A DNA stretch of 64,000 nucleotides from Archaeoglobaceae archaeon (GTDB lineage: Archaea > Halobacteriota > Archaeoglobi > Archaeoglobales > Archaeoglobaceae): positions 1-64,000 of the forward strand of contig JAMOPJ010000008.1 of the NCBI GenBank assembly GCA_027064525.1. The letters are read 5' to 3'. The notes beneath the pieces are model-generated. The model saw nothing but the letters and a program-made list of their open reading frames with translations. It did no database searches and had not been told where the DNA came from. Below, piece by piece: positions 43,793 to 53,020 of the stretch. Within the stretch, counting starts at the first letter, position 1. Each line of letters opens with the position of its first letter. Position numbers and translations under genes: made by a program.

Positions 43793-45034
43793 TCATCTTT
43801 CCAGCACGACTATGAACTCTCTGTTCATCGTCTCTACACTATCTCCTCTCACGTTGGAGGGACTCGATTTCTTTGGAAGTCTTTTACTTGGGATTTCTCT
43901 GACAATCGTCTCAAGATGTCTGTATCCCAAACTCTGAAAGATCTCGGACATTATGATGTCCGTCGGAACGTTGATCTTGCAGACAGTTCTGTTGCCAACC
44001 ACGAGAGCGATCACAGAATCGTCCGATAAAGCTGACGCTATCTTCTCTCCAGCGATCTGAAAATCTTTAAAGAATGAGTAAACGTCCAAAGCTCTCTTTT
44101 CATCTCTCTTCCTTATCGTATCGAGAACCTCGTAGAGCGTTGGCGATTCTACATCGCTCAGAATCCTCTTAGCCCTAATACCGCCGAGCGAAATCTTGTC
44201 AATGTTTCTGATCTTCTCGTAGTCGAATCCGAGCCATTGGAGGGAGAGTCGGGAGAACTGGCCGTAGGCAACGGTAGTCCTCGAGTCCCCATAGGGAGGA
44301 GATGTCAAAACCATGTCTGCGGAAACATCTATTCCCTTCCTGACATCATCTAAGAACACCCCTGCGGATACCGATTTCCCAGCGAGTTTTGGGTAGTATT
44401 CGACGGCAAGTCTAACGTTTCTGTGTAGGATTTCTAAGAATATGCCTATAGCGTTCGGATTCCAATTTTTCAGCTTCGATTCTGGAATTCTGAAGAGCTT
44501 ATATTCTCCATCTCTCGTGTTGCTGACCTTTCTTATCGTTTCGCTAAAAGCTACCAGTAAGAATTCTCTGGTGTCCTCATCTTCAACTTCATCGATAACG
44601 CTTTTGATGAACGCGAGCTGTTTGATGACCGAAGGCTTGAACCAATAGTCGATGTTGAAGAATTTCGGCGTTTCTACTTCCTCGAAGACTTTAGGATTAA
44701 AATGAGCCATAGAAAGTTTTTCTTCCACACTCTCAGCTTTGGAGATGAGGGTTCTCACATTCAGGGGGGTTATCTTGACTTTTGAAATCAGAACCGCGAG
44801 CGGATTTATATCGTAGCCGAAGGCGTTCTTACCGCTCAAAATACTCTCAACGAGAACGGTTCCCGACCCGCAGAACGGATCCAAAATCGTTTTCTTATCT
44901 TTCCCATACTTTTCGATCAACCTCTTTGCGATCTGAGGTAGCATCATCGCCGGATATGTGTGAATACCATGAATTCCAATCTTTGCGGTCTCTCCTCTGA
45001 AATCCCAGCTTTTGTCTCTGACTCTCAGCATCAT
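43793..45034 (-). CDS. DNA methyltransferase, probable N4-cytosine or N6-adenine type II
   Basis: 413 residues. The SAM-binding motif DPFCGSGTVLVES (about 52-64) comes first and the catalytic TSPPYGDSRTTVAY (about 252-265) second, with some 190 residues between, which is reversed from the common SPPY-first order. TSPPY favours N4-cytosine methylation. A ribbon-helix-helix gene overlaps its start by four bases and a probable restriction endonuclease gene lies upstream, giving a restriction-modification set. A tRNA or RNA methyltransferase is possible but less likely. Confidence 0.8.
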   Translation of the reverse strand: MMLRVRDKSWDFRGETAKIGIHGIHTYPAMMLPQIAKRLIEKYGKDKKTILDPFCGSGTVLVESILSGKNAFGYDINPLAVLISKVKITPLNVRTLISKAESVEEKLSMAHFNPKVFEEVETPKFFNIDYWFKPSVIKQLAFIKSVIDEVEDEDTREFLLVAFSETIRKVSNTRDGEYKLFRIPESKLKNWNPNAIGIFLEILHRNVRLAVEYYPKLAGKSVSAGVFLDDVRKGIDVSADMVLTSPPYGDSRTTVAYGQFSRLSLQWLGFDYEKIRNIDKISLGGIRAKRILSDVESPTLYEVLDTIRKRDEKRALDVYSFFKDFQIAGEKIASALSDDSVIALVVGNRTVCKINVPTDIIMSEIFQSLGYRHLETIVREIPSKRLPKKSSPSNVRGDSVETMNREFIVVLER

Positions 45035-45210
45035 CCATTCACCTTTTCCTTCAATTTTTCCGACAGTATAGATTTTTCAGAGAGCCAAGCTATTATGATG
45101 TTCCTGACCACTTCCGAATCACTTGACCCCATCACACCTTTGAGCCTTTGAATGAGTTCATACTGTTCCTTTGTGAGTATGACCTGTATCCTAACGCTTT
45201 CGCTACTCAT
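45031..45210 (-). CDS. ribbon-helix-helix (CopG-like) DNA-binding protein
   Basis: 59 residues: a strand RIQVILTKEQYELIQRLK, helix, turn, then SDSEVVRNIIIAWLSEK, the MetJ/Arc/CopG fold. ATG at 45210 follows GGTG by six to seven bases; a GTG four codons upstream is the alternative. It lies between the putative restriction gene and the methylase, with its stop overlapping the methylase ATG, and may control their expression (inference). Confidence 0.75.
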   Translation of the reverse strand: MSSESVRIQVILTKEQYELIQRLKGVMGSSDSEVVRNIIIAWLSEKSILSEKLKEKVNG

Positions 45211-45246
45211 AGAATACACCAAACATATTTTGATATCTGTGATATA

Positions 45247-45990
45247 TTACTCTTTTGAAAGTATTTCTTTCAAAAATTTTGGCAAGTATGATAGTGGATA
45301 AAACACGTTCTCAGCTTTATTTTTCACGATAAGCTTTTTAAATTGCTCATAGACTTTATCTGGAAGAAAAACGACTCTCATTCCTTCATCGAGCATGGCT
45401 CTAATCTTATCCTCCCCAAAATCTGTCTTATCGCTTATGCAAACGAATACAGCATTCTTAAACTTTAAAAATATCGATGTGTCTTCCCTCCATCGCTCCC
45501 TTAAAGTTCTTTTGATCGCAATCGCCACAGCGTTATCTGGATCGTTTATCAAAGCTTCCCAATTTGGAACAGCAATGTCTGGCAGATACTCCTCCTTTTT
45601 CTTCTTCCTCAAGACTTCGCACTCTATACCTTCGAACTCTTTCAACGCGATTTGCAAAATCTTCTCCGCTGAACTACCAGCTCTTGCCCTCCTTATGTTC
45701 GGTAGATCGCTTGCGATTCTCTCCTGAACCAGCCTTGCAATGTGCTTTATTAACTCGTCGATCAGTCGTTCCTTATCTTCGATCGCTTTAATTTCTGCTG
45801 GAATGCTGTCCTTCAAATAGGATGCTATGGCTTCAAGTTCTTCGTTTAAATACACCTGATGTGCCAAATTTTCGAGCAAGTTGACGATCTCAGAAAAGCT
45901 CATCGAATCGTTAATCCTTTCCTTCAGCAATTCCTTGGCATCATTTAAAATTTCATCAACCGACTTTATCCTCTCCGAGATTTTCTTCAA
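45247..45990 (-). CDS. putative type II restriction endonuclease (PD-(D/E)XK-like)
   Basis: 247 residues. The first 100 are helical. The core has YLPDIAVPNWEAL (about 143-155), followed after about 18 residues by AIAIKRTLRERWRED (about 170-184). The K-R-T-L-R-E-R-W stretch recurs in type II restriction enzymes, where the lysine completes a PD-x-x-K site. TTG at 45990 follows GGTGAT at good spacing; no ATG is available. Its place beside the methylase supports the call, which rests on a recalled motif. Confidence 0.65.
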   Translation of the reverse strand: MKKISERIKSVDEILNDAKELLKERINDSMSFSEIVNLLENLAHQVYLNEELEAIASYLKDSIPAEIKAIEDKERLIDELIKHIARLVQERIASDLPNIRRARAGSSAEKILQIALKEFEGIECEVLRKKKKEEYLPDIAVPNWEALINDPDNAVAIAIKRTLRERWREDTSIFLKFKNAVFVCISDKTDFGEDKIRAMLDEGMRVVFLPDKVYEQFKKLIVKNKAENVFYPLSYLPKFLKEILSKE

Positions 45991-45994
45991 CCCA

Positions 45995-46684
45995 TCACCC
46001 CTTCAAAAGCTCCTCAAGCCTTTTCTTAGCCTCTTCGACTCTCTTCCTATCTTTTCCGGAGAACTTTATTATGACGTAGCCGGGCTTCGGATATGAGCCG
46101 ATCTGAACGTCTTTAAACTCCTCGACGACCCTATTCAACTGATTCAGAATTCTCTCCTCGTAACCCTCAACTCTGAGCGTTGTCTCGTAATACTCCTTCT
46201 CCCCGAACCTCGGCAGAATCTTCTCAAAAACGTCCTCCATCTCAGCCGGAACTCCGGGCATAACCGCAACATTCTCAACTACATAGCCCGGAGCTACGCC
46301 TACGTCGTTATCAATAACCTCGGAACCTTCGGGAAAAGTGCAGACCTTTTTCAAAGCCTCCTCATTTGCATCGGGATATTTCCGCCTTAGCTTTTCGAAC
46401 ACGTCCTCGTATAAAACGAGCTTTCTACCCAAAGCCTTCGCTATGCCTTCCGTCGTGACATCGTCGTGCGTCGCTCCCAGACCACCGGTGACGAGCACGA
46501 AATCTGCCTTTTTTCTTGCCCTATCTACCTCTTCGGCGATGTCTTCAATAATGTCCGGCACGGTTATGATCCTGATAACCTTATGCCCTTTGTGTGTAAG
46601 TCTTCGAGCCATATAGGTGGCGTTCGTATTAGAAATGTCACCACTGAGGATCTCGTTACCCACGCTGACGATTATAAATTCCAT
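45995..46684 (-). CDS. CinA-like molybdopterin-binding-fold nucleotide enzyme
   Basis: 229 residues of COG1058, the N-terminal domain of CinA without the amidohydrolase part. Motifs: IIVSVGNEILSGDISNTNATYMARRL (about 4-29), VLVTGGLGATHDDVTTEGIAKALG (about 63-86) and VAVMPGVPAEMEDVFEKI (about 139-156). Bacterial relatives hydrolyse ADP-ribose and FAD. It ends five bases before the restriction gene start, so the two may share a transcript. Confidence 0.9.
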   Translation of the reverse strand: MEFIIVSVGNEILSGDISNTNATYMARRLTHKGHKVIRIITVPDIIEDIAEEVDRARKKADFVLVTGGLGATHDDVTTEGIAKALGRKLVLYEDVFEKLRRKYPDANEEALKKVCTFPEGSEVIDNDVGVAPGYVVENVAVMPGVPAEMEDVFEKILPRFGEKEYYETTLRVEGYEERILNQLNRVVEEFKDVQIGSYPKPGYVIIKFSGKDRKRVEEAKKRLEELLKG

Positions 46685-46758
46685 GCGATTTTATAGGTTT
46701 GGAAAAAGAAAAATTTTGCGATGGTCGTCTTGACTTTATCCGAACACCTTAATCGTTT

Positions 46759-47442
46759 CTACTCGGTGACAAACTTCGTGACCAGATTCTTGGGTATCAA
46801 CTCGAATAGCATCTCCTCACTGAACGAGAGTTCAACAGCCTCCTTAAACTCAACTTCAGCGAACTTGTAGCTTGGACATGTCACATAGAATTCCTTCGAG
46901 AAGTGTTTCGCAGTTAAGGCTAGGGGAAGGGTGCCGGTCTTATTGATGAACGCATCCTCAAGAACGGCATCCGCCCCAACGACTACAACATCGCAAGCTC
47001 TAACGGCGTAGCTTATTGCCGAATCTGGGAAGGTTGTAGCCAACAATCCCCTTCCCCTCAAAAACCTCGCCATCTCCAAACCCTCTCTGCCGGGTGTGGA
47101 TTCCAAAACGATTACATGCTTAGCCTTAAGTAGTGCCTTTTCGACGATGTGACTCCTGCTGATAGTTGCGACGACCTTACCCTCAACTATCTTCTCTAAA
47201 TTCTTCACACACCTTTCGTCCATCTCATCAATTTTAGCTTCGATTTCGGAAACGGCCTTTCCTTCTTCGATCTGCTTCAACAACCACTTAAGTCCAGCCA
47301 TCGCCTTATGCACGGAATAAACCTTCTTGCAGATCTCAATCCTTTCGCTCTTTTTCTTAGTCTTCTTAAGAAGCTCGATCGTCATTCTGATAATTTTCGA
47401 CTGACCGCTTGATCTGTCCTTGAGAATCGTCTCAAGATCCAT
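46759..47442 (-). CDS. eIF2B alpha/beta/delta-related protein
   Basis: 227 residues of the IF-2B/methylthioribose-1-phosphate isomerase/ribose-1,5-bisphosphate isomerase superfamily. An N-terminal helical region is followed by ATISRSHIVEKAL, VLESTPGREG (about 113-122), ISYAVRACDVVVVGADAVLEDAFINKTGTLPLALTA (residues about 139-175). It lacks the cysteine used by the sugar-phosphate isomerases, so a regulatory role is likelier. ATG at 47442 is about 25 bases after a minus-strand TATA-like element near 47460-47470; the frame extends five codons upstream. Confidence 0.82.
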   Translation of the reverse strand: MDLETILKDRSSGQSKIIRMTIELLKKTKKKSERIEICKKVYSVHKAMAGLKWLLKQIEEGKAVSEIEAKIDEMDERCVKNLEKIVEGKVVATISRSHIVEKALLKAKHVIVLESTPGREGLEMARFLRGRGLLATTFPDSAISYAVRACDVVVVGADAVLEDAFINKTGTLPLALTAKHFSKEFYVTCPSYKFAEVEFKEAVELSFSEEMLFELIPKNLVTKFVTE

Positions 47443-47489
47443 GATGGTATTTGGCAAACGATATTATTTTTACCTTTTGAAATTCCTTC

Positions 47490-48134
47490 ATGATCGACCT
47501 CCACACTCACTCGGTTTTCAGCGATGGTGAGTTGATTCCTTCCGAAATAATCAGAAGGATGGCAGAATTGGAGAACGAAGGTTTGGCAATCACAGATCAC
47601 GCGGACTTCTCGAACATAAGCTGGATCATGCAAAATCTGAGAAGGTTCATGGACTTCAGAGATGACTACGAGCTGGACGTTCTGTTTGGAGTTGAGGTCA
47701 CACATGTGCCTCCGAAGCTGATTGGCAGAGCTGTTGAGTTGGCTTGGAAGGAGGGTGCAGAAATAGTTATAGTTCATGGCGAAACCATAGCCGAGCCGGT
47801 TAAGGAGGGGACAAACTTTGCTGCAGTTCAGGAGGAGATCGATATCCTTGCCCATCCCGGATTGATAGATGTCAAAACCGCGGAACTTGCAAAGGAGAAT
47901 GGAGTATATCTGGAAATTTCGGCGAGAAAGGGACATTGTTTAACGAATGGACACGTGGCAAAGATTGCGCAAGAAATCGGATGCAAGCTTGTGATAAATA
48001 CAGATGCCCATTCTCCGAGCGATTTCATAGACACGCAGACAGCCATAAAGATTCTAAGGGGAGCTGGTATTGTGGATATTGAAGAAGTTCTTAACAACTC
48101 TAAACGAATTATAAAGAAAAAACTGCGCCATTAG
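47490..48134 (+). CDS. PHP-domain phosphoesterase
   Basis: 214 residues with a metal-dependent PHP site: DLHTHSVFSDGEL (about 3-15), ITDHADFSN (about 35-43), FGVEVTHVPP, VIVHGETIAEPV, ILAHPGLID (about 118-126) and NTDAHSPSD (about 170-178). Histidinol phosphatase-like, but the substrate is not fixed by sequence. It is divergent from the eIF2B-like gene. Confidence 0.87.
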   Translation: MIDLHTHSVFSDGELIPSEIIRRMAELENEGLAITDHADFSNISWIMQNLRRFMDFRDDYELDVLFGVEVTHVPPKLIGRAVELAWKEGAEIVIVHGETIAEPVKEGTNFAAVQEEIDILAHPGLIDVKTAELAKENGVYLEISARKGHCLTNGHVAKIAQEIGCKLVINTDAHSPSDFIDTQTAIKILRGAGIVDIEEVLNNSKRIIKKKLRH

Positions 48135-48181
48135 TTTGCACGCCAAAAAGTTTTAACAGTATAAAGCGGATACATATTAGC

Positions 48182-49135
48182 ATGGAAATAAGAAAGCTCC
48201 AACTCATCGGCGGTTCCAGTTATATGATCAGTCTGCCAAAAAGCTGGATTAAAGAAAACAACCTGAATCAGGGTGATGAACTGATTTTACAAGTGGATAA
48301 GTGTGTAGTGAAGATATATCCTAAGAAGGGTAGTGATAATATTTTTAGAGTCAAGATCGATAAAATCCCAAGAGTTGATGATAAGTTCTTGAAGAGGTTC
48401 ATATACGCTCTATACATTCAAGGCCCGGATGAGATCATCATCGAAGATACGTTATCGCCGAAAATAATCACGAAGCTCAGCGAGATAGTTAGAGATCTGA
48501 TAGGAATGGAAATCATCGATGTAACGGATTATAAGGTTGTTATGAAGTGTCTCACCGCTTCGGACTTCGACATTGGAGGTGTTATAAGGAGGATGGGTCA
48601 GATTGTCATAGAGATGATAGATGTCATCGAGGATTTCCTCAGAAGGAGAAATCCGTCAACTTTAAGCATGATTCCCAAGCTTGAGGAGGAAGCCGACAGA
48701 TTTTATCTATTGGCAGTTAGACTTGAGCACAAGCTCCTGAAGGAGATCTCATGCCCAACGAAGTGGAGCGAGATGAAACAGCTTTTGGGCATGAGGATAG
48801 TTGCAAAGTTGCTCGAAAAGGTTGCAGATGCACTGTATGACACCTCTGAGTTCGTTTTGAATGTTGACGATGGTGAGATTCTCCCGATTTTGCTCGATTT
48901 GAGAAGGACATTCAAGATTGTCTTGGACTCATACTTCAACGGGAACGTCGTCGTTTGCGAGGATGGAATAGAGATGGCTGAGGAGCTTGAGGAGAGAATC
49001 CTGAAGGCAAGGGGCATCAATGATGGCGTTCCTTGTAAGTTGGCTTTGGAATCTCTTCTCGAAGCTTGCAGACACGTCAAATCGATCGGGGAGATAGCTT
49101 TTAATAAAGCGGTCAGAGAAACGATCATGGTGTGA
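48182..49135 (+). CDS. AbrB-PhoU phosphate uptake regulator
   Basis: 317 residues. The first 45 are a SpoVT/AbrB-like DNA-binding domain (IRKLQLIGGSSYMISLPKSWIKEN, with GDELILQVD). The rest is a helical PhoU-like region with two repeats (VIEDFLRRRNPSTLSMIPKLEEEADRFYLLAVR about residues 145-180). Archaeal proteins of this type are thought to regulate phosphate transport. A TATA-like TTTTAACAGTATAAAG lies about 25 bases before the ATG. It is followed after three bases by the UPF0212 gene. Confidence 0.85.
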   Translation: MEIRKLQLIGGSSYMISLPKSWIKENNLNQGDELILQVDKCVVKIYPKKGSDNIFRVKIDKIPRVDDKFLKRFIYALYIQGPDEIIIEDTLSPKIITKLSEIVRDLIGMEIIDVTDYKVVMKCLTASDFDIGGVIRRMGQIVIEMIDVIEDFLRRRNPSTLSMIPKLEEEADRFYLLAVRLEHKLLKEISCPTKWSEMKQLLGMRIVAKLLEKVADALYDTSEFVLNVDDGEILPILLDLRRTFKIVLDSYFNGNVVVCEDGIEMAEELEERILKARGINDGVPCKLALESLLEACRHVKSIGEIAFNKAVRETIMV

Positions 49136-49138
49136 TTT

Positions 49139-49480
49139 ATGCCGAACTATCTCGTAGTTTTGCAAGGTGCATGGATAGTCAGGAATGCCAGAACGATAAA
49201 GGATGCGATGAACATAGCGGTTGCCGAAGCTGGAAAGAGGTTGCATCCGGATCTGGACTTCGTTGAGATAGATGTAGGCGTTACTCAATGCCCGAAGTGT
49301 GGAGAAAACCTTAAGAGCGTATTTATGGTAGCAGGAACGGCTTTGGTTGGGTTGATATTCGAGATGAAGGTTTTCAACGCTCAGAGTAAGGAACACGCGG
49401 CGAGAATTGCGAAGTCTGAAATCGGTAAGAGGTTGCAGAGAGTTCCGCTTGAAGTTTTGGAGGTAGTAGAAATAGATTAG
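49139..49480 (+). CDS. UPF0212/DUF555 protein
   Basis: 113 residues, an archaea-specific conserved protein of unknown role: [20 protein letters not shown] at the start, a CPKCGE cysteine pair (about 45-50) that may bind zinc, and [16 protein letters not shown] at the end. It directly follows the AbrB-PhoU gene and overlaps the end of the opposite PfkB kinase gene by four bases. Confidence 0.85.
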   Translation: MPNYLVVLQGAWIVRNARTIKDAMNIAVAEAGKRLHPDLDFVEIDVGVTQCPKCGENLKSVFMVAGTALVGLIFEMKVFNAQSKEHAARIAKSEIGKRLQRVPLEVLEVVEID

Positions 49481-50346
49481 ATCAATCTGTCAACTTCTTC
49501 TCTCTTTGGGAAGTTTCTCGCTCCGTAGTGCTGGATGTTGTAGCTTGCGACGAAATTTCCGAGTTTGAGGCATTTTTCGAGTGGCAAATTCTTCAAAAAT
49601 CCGTAGAGAAATCCAGCAGAGAACGCATCTCCCGCTCCAGTTGTATCGATCACCTTCTCAACTTTGAAGGCCGGCTGATAGAACTCTCCATCTTTCGTAG
49701 CTGCCTTGCTACCTCTGCTTCCGAGCGTGATCACCAATACTTCGATGAGTTCAAGAAAATCCTTTTCACCCACTCCGAGGCTCTTAAATTCTGGTTCGGA
49801 GATTATCACGAGATCCGTGAACTTCAAAAGCTCCTTGAGCTTTTCGAATCCCAATTTTGTATATGGATAACCGGGATTCAGTATCACGAACTTCCCGTGC
49901 TCTTTCGCCTTCATCGCGATCTCCAAATGAACTTCAAAGCTTTTCTCTGACGGAAAAGGATCTAAGTAAAAGTAATCTACATCTTCGTAATCTCTCTCGC
50001 TTATGTCCAGTTCAACTATACCAGAAGCGTTCGGATGAACGAAGAAAGTTCGTTCTCCATGCCTATCGACGTAAACGTCAACTCTTCCAGTTAGATCGTG
50101 CGTGACGTTCAGCTTAAGCTCCACTCCTTTCATGCTCTCGATGAAGAACTCGGCGTTTTCATCTCTGCCGATTGTAGAATAAAATCTACATCTTACTCCA
50201 AAACTTGCCAATCCCGCTATGACGTTCGCACACGCCCCTCCGGGCATCCTTATAAAGTTCTTGACTATTGCATGTCCTCCCCTCTGCGGATACTCATCGA
50301 TCGCATATATGTAATCGACCAACGCTGGCCCAACTCCAGCGATCAT
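49477..50346 (-). CDS. PfkB-family sugar or nucleoside kinase
   Basis: 289 residues of the ribokinase fold. [18 protein letters not shown] (about 33-50) is the substrate-side signature and [20 protein letters not shown] (about 233-252) the C-terminal PfkB signature with the catalytic aspartate in GAGD. Substrate is not predictable; adenosine/nucleoside and sugar kinases share this pattern. It is divergent from hel308. Confidence 0.88.
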   Translation of the reverse strand: MIAGVGPALVDYIYAIDEYPQRGGHAIVKNFIRMPGGACANVIAGLASFGVRCRFYSTIGRDENAEFFIESMKGVELKLNVTHDLTGRVDVYVDRHGERTFFVHPNASGIVELDISERDYEDVDYFYLDPFPSEKSFEVHLEIAMKAKEHGKFVILNPGYPYTKLGFEKLKELLKFTDLVIISEPEFKSLGVGEKDFLELIEVLVITLGSRGSKAATKDGEFYQPAFKVEKVIDTTGAGDAFSAGFLYGFLKNLPLEKCLKLGNFVASYNIQHYGARNFPKREEVDRLI

Positions 50347-50405
50347 GGTCGAGCCTCAACTTCGAACCGATAAGCTTTTCCTTAATCTCTCGAAACTTCA
50401 AATGG

Positions 50406-52454
50406 ATGGATGTCGATGAGCTTAGAGATCATCTGTCGAGCTACGTCATTGAAGTTCTAAAGCAGAACGGTATTCTAAAGCTCTTCCCTCCTCAGGCTGA
50501 AGCTGTTCGGAGGGGTCTGTTTGAGAGGAAGAACATGGTGATTGCCATACCTACTGCGAGCGGAAAGACACTGATTGCAGAGCTCGCAATGGTTAAGGAG
50601 ATTGTAGAAGGTGGAAAATGTCTCTACACCGTCCCGCTTAGAGCCTTGGCCAATGAGAAGTTCGAAGAATTTAGAAAGTGGGAAAAGATCGGAATAGAAG
50701 TTGGAATAACCACCGGCGACTACGAATCGAAAGACGAGTGGCTTTCGAGTAAAGATATAATTGTTGCAACGGCTGAGAAGGCCGATTCCTTGCTTAGAAA
50801 TAGAGCGAGCTGGATGAAAGAGATCACGTGCCTCGTCGTGGATGAGATACACCTCTTGGATTCAGCTGATAGAGGGGCAGTTTTGGAGGTTCTAATTGCG
50901 AAGATGAGGAGGATGAATCCAGAGCTTAGGATTATAGCTTTATCCGCCACGATCCCGAATGCGGATGAGATCGCGGAGTGGCTTAACGCCGAACTCGTCC
51001 GAAGCGACTGGAGACCAGTTCCTCTCTACGAAGGCATTTTCGTGAACGGAAGGGTAGAGCTCTATTCCGACGGCTCTCTTGTCGATATCAAAACGGTAGG
51101 CAAAAATCTTGAGGATTTGGTGGAAGATTGTTTGAAAGAAGGAGGGCAGGTTCTGATATTCGACTCGACGAGGAGAAATGCTGAGAACACTGCTCTAAAG
51201 CTTGCAAAGATTACGGCCAAGCATTCCGATCTGAACGAGCTAAAAGAAATCGCAAAGTTCGTTTTGGAAGAGAACGATGGGGAGATGAGTAGAAAGCTTT
51301 CGGAATGTGTTGGCAAGGGTTGCGCATTTCATCACGCTGGACTGCTCAATTCTCAGAGGGTAGCTGTGGAGAATGCTTTTAGAGAGGGCAAGATCAAAGT
51401 CGTTTGTGCAACCCCTACGCTCTCGGCAGGAGTCAATCTACCTGCGAGGAGAGTCATAATAAAGAGCTACTATAGATTCGACGGGTTTTCAAAGCCTATT
51501 AAAGTCATGGAATACAAGCAGATGGCCGGAAGGGCTGGAAGGCCGGGAATGGATGAAAGAGGAGAGGCGATCTTAATCGTTAGGGGTGAGGCTGAGAAGG
51601 ACAGAGTTCTCAAGAGGTTTATCTTTGGGGATGTGGAGAGGATAAGGTCGAAACTCGGAGCTGAGAATCATCTCAGATTTCACAGCCTGTCTCTGATTGC
51701 GGAGGGCTTCGCAAATAGCTTGAAAGATCTTGAGGGGTTCTTCGCTCAGACATTCTTCTTCCACCAGAATGAGATTCCTCTAACTTACGAGCTTGAAAGG
51801 GTTATTCTTCAGCTCGACAGCTGGGGTATGGTTGAATTTGACTACGACAACATCGAGCCTACGAGATTGGGACAGTTGGTGTCTAAGCTTTACATAGATC
51901 CGCTGACCGGCTACATTTTCGTTGAAGAGTTATCCGAAAACTTTTCTGACTTCGAGGCGCTGTTCCTCATAAGCAGAACTCCGGATATGGAGAAGATATA
52001 CGTCAGAAAATCCGACTTAGGATGGCTGAGCGATGAGGCTCTCACTCATGGAATACCTCTCAACGATTGGAGCCTTAGAGAGCTGAAAACGGCTCTATGC
52101 TTGCAAGATTGGATAAACGAAGTAGATGAGAATGTCATTTGCTCGAAGTTCGGCATAGCCCCCGGAGATCTCAGAAGGTTAGTAGAAACGGCCGAATGGC
52201 TCGCGAACGCTTTGGCAAGAATCGCAGAGTTTTTGGGTATAAAGGGACTTGACAGGTTGGTTTTGAGGATCAGACATGGTGTCAAAGAGGAGTTGCTCGA
52301 GCTCGTCGAGCTAAAGGGAATCGGAAGGGTTAGGGCGAGGAAGCTGTTTAGAGCAGGAATCAGGAGTAAAGAAGATTTGCTAAGGTATAGGGACAGACTT
52401 CCAGCTTTGCTCGGCAAAAGGATCGCTAAGAATGTTCTCGAGCAGTTGCTCTGA
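50406..52454 (+). CDS. hel308: DNA repair/replication-restart helicase Hel308
   Basis: Superfamily 2, 3'-5' DNA helicase that unwinds forked DNA, 682 residues. LFPPQAEAV (Q motif, about 26-34), IPTASGKT (motif I, about 48-55), DEIHLLD (motif II, about 146-152), LSATIPN (III), [15 protein letters not shown] (V, about 342) and [15 protein letters not shown] (VI, about 366) are all present. The C-terminal ratchet and helix-hairpin-helix ([17 protein letters not shown]) follow. ATG at 50406 gives the usual Hel308 N-terminus; the longer upstream frame is antisense to the kinase. The 3' end overlaps the opposite methyltransferase by 29 bases. Confidence 0.96.
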   Translation: MDVDELRDHLSSYVIEVLKQNGILKLFPPQAEAVRRGLFERKNMVIAIPTASGKTLIAELAMVKEIVEGGKCLYTVPLRALANEKFEEFRKWEKIGIEVGITTGDYESKDEWLSSKDIIVATAEKADSLLRNRASWMKEITCLVVDEIHLLDSADRGAVLEVLIAKMRRMNPELRIIALSATIPNADEIAEWLNAELVRSDWRPVPLYEGIFVNGRVELYSDGSLVDIKTVGKNLEDLVEDCLKEGGQVLIFDSTRRNAENTALKLAKITAKHSDLNELKEIAKFVLEENDGEMSRKLSECVGKGCAFHHAGLLNSQRVAVENAFREGKIKVVCATPTLSAGVNLPARRVIIKSYYRFDGFSKPIKVMEYKQMAGRAGRPGMDERGEAILIVRGEAEKDRVLKRFIFGDVERIRSKLGAENHLRFHSLSLIAEGFANSLKDLEGFFAQTFFFHQNEIPLTYELERVILQLDSWGMVEFDYDNIEPTRLGQLVSKLYIDPLTGYIFVEELSENFSDFEALFLISRTPDMEKIYVRKSDLGWLSDEALTHGIPLNDWSLRELKTALCLQDWINEVDENVICSKFGIAPGDLRRLVETAEWLANALARIAEFLGIKGLDRLVLRIRHGVKEELLELVELKGIGRVRARKLFRAGIRSKEDLLRYRDRLPALLGKRIAKNVLEQLL

Positions 52455-53007
52455 TGCAAACGACATCGTTCCCATACTTCAAATCCGCAAATTCGATACG
52501 ATCGATCTCAAATCCGGAAAATCTTAGCATTGCTGAGATTTCATCGACCGAAAGAAGTCTTGCTTTACTGTAAAAGGGACTGTCTCTTCTTTGTATGTAT
52601 TCTCTTCCAAGCTTTGAATCCGCCGGAACTTCGCAGATGACAACTGACTTGCCGACTCTGTGAGATTCCTCCAAAGCTTTCAGAGGATCGTCGAGGAAAC
52701 AGAGGGTGAATGCAAATAGAACCAAATCGAAAGTTCCATCTTTGAATGGTAAACTCCTTGCGTCGGCCTTTATCACTTCGATTCCCCTCAACTTTGCGAG
52801 CTTAAGCATAGCGTTCGCTAAATCAACTCCGTAACGGATTCCAAGCTCCTTCGCAAATCTGCCAGTTCCAACTCCAATCTCAAGTCCGAGCTCAAATTTC
52901 CCAGCAACCTCTCTTATGAGCTCAACTTCTTTCAGAAAGATCTCCCTGTTGCGATCATACCAAGAGTCGTATCTCTCAGCAAATCTGTCAAAAATTTCGA
53001 TGATCAT
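52426..53007 (-). CDS. class I SAM-dependent methyltransferase
   Basis: 193 residues. [19 protein letters not shown] (about 5-23) is the UbiE/Methyltransf_11-type cap, followed by [15 protein letters not shown] (about 41-55, motif I), [28 protein letters not shown] (residues about 79-106), and a late helix-strand. Substrate unknown. It converges on hel308. Confidence 0.85.
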   Translation of the reverse strand: MIIEIFDRFAERYDSWYDRNREIFLKEVELIREVAGKFELGLEIGVGTGRFAKELGIRYGVDLANAMLKLAKLRGIEVIKADARSLPFKDGTFDLVLFAFTLCFLDDPLKALEESHRVGKSVVICEVPADSKLGREYIQRRDSPFYSKARLLSVDEISAMLRFSGFEIDRIEFADLKYGNDVVCIRATAREHS

Positions 53008-53020
53008 AAAAATTTGGAAA

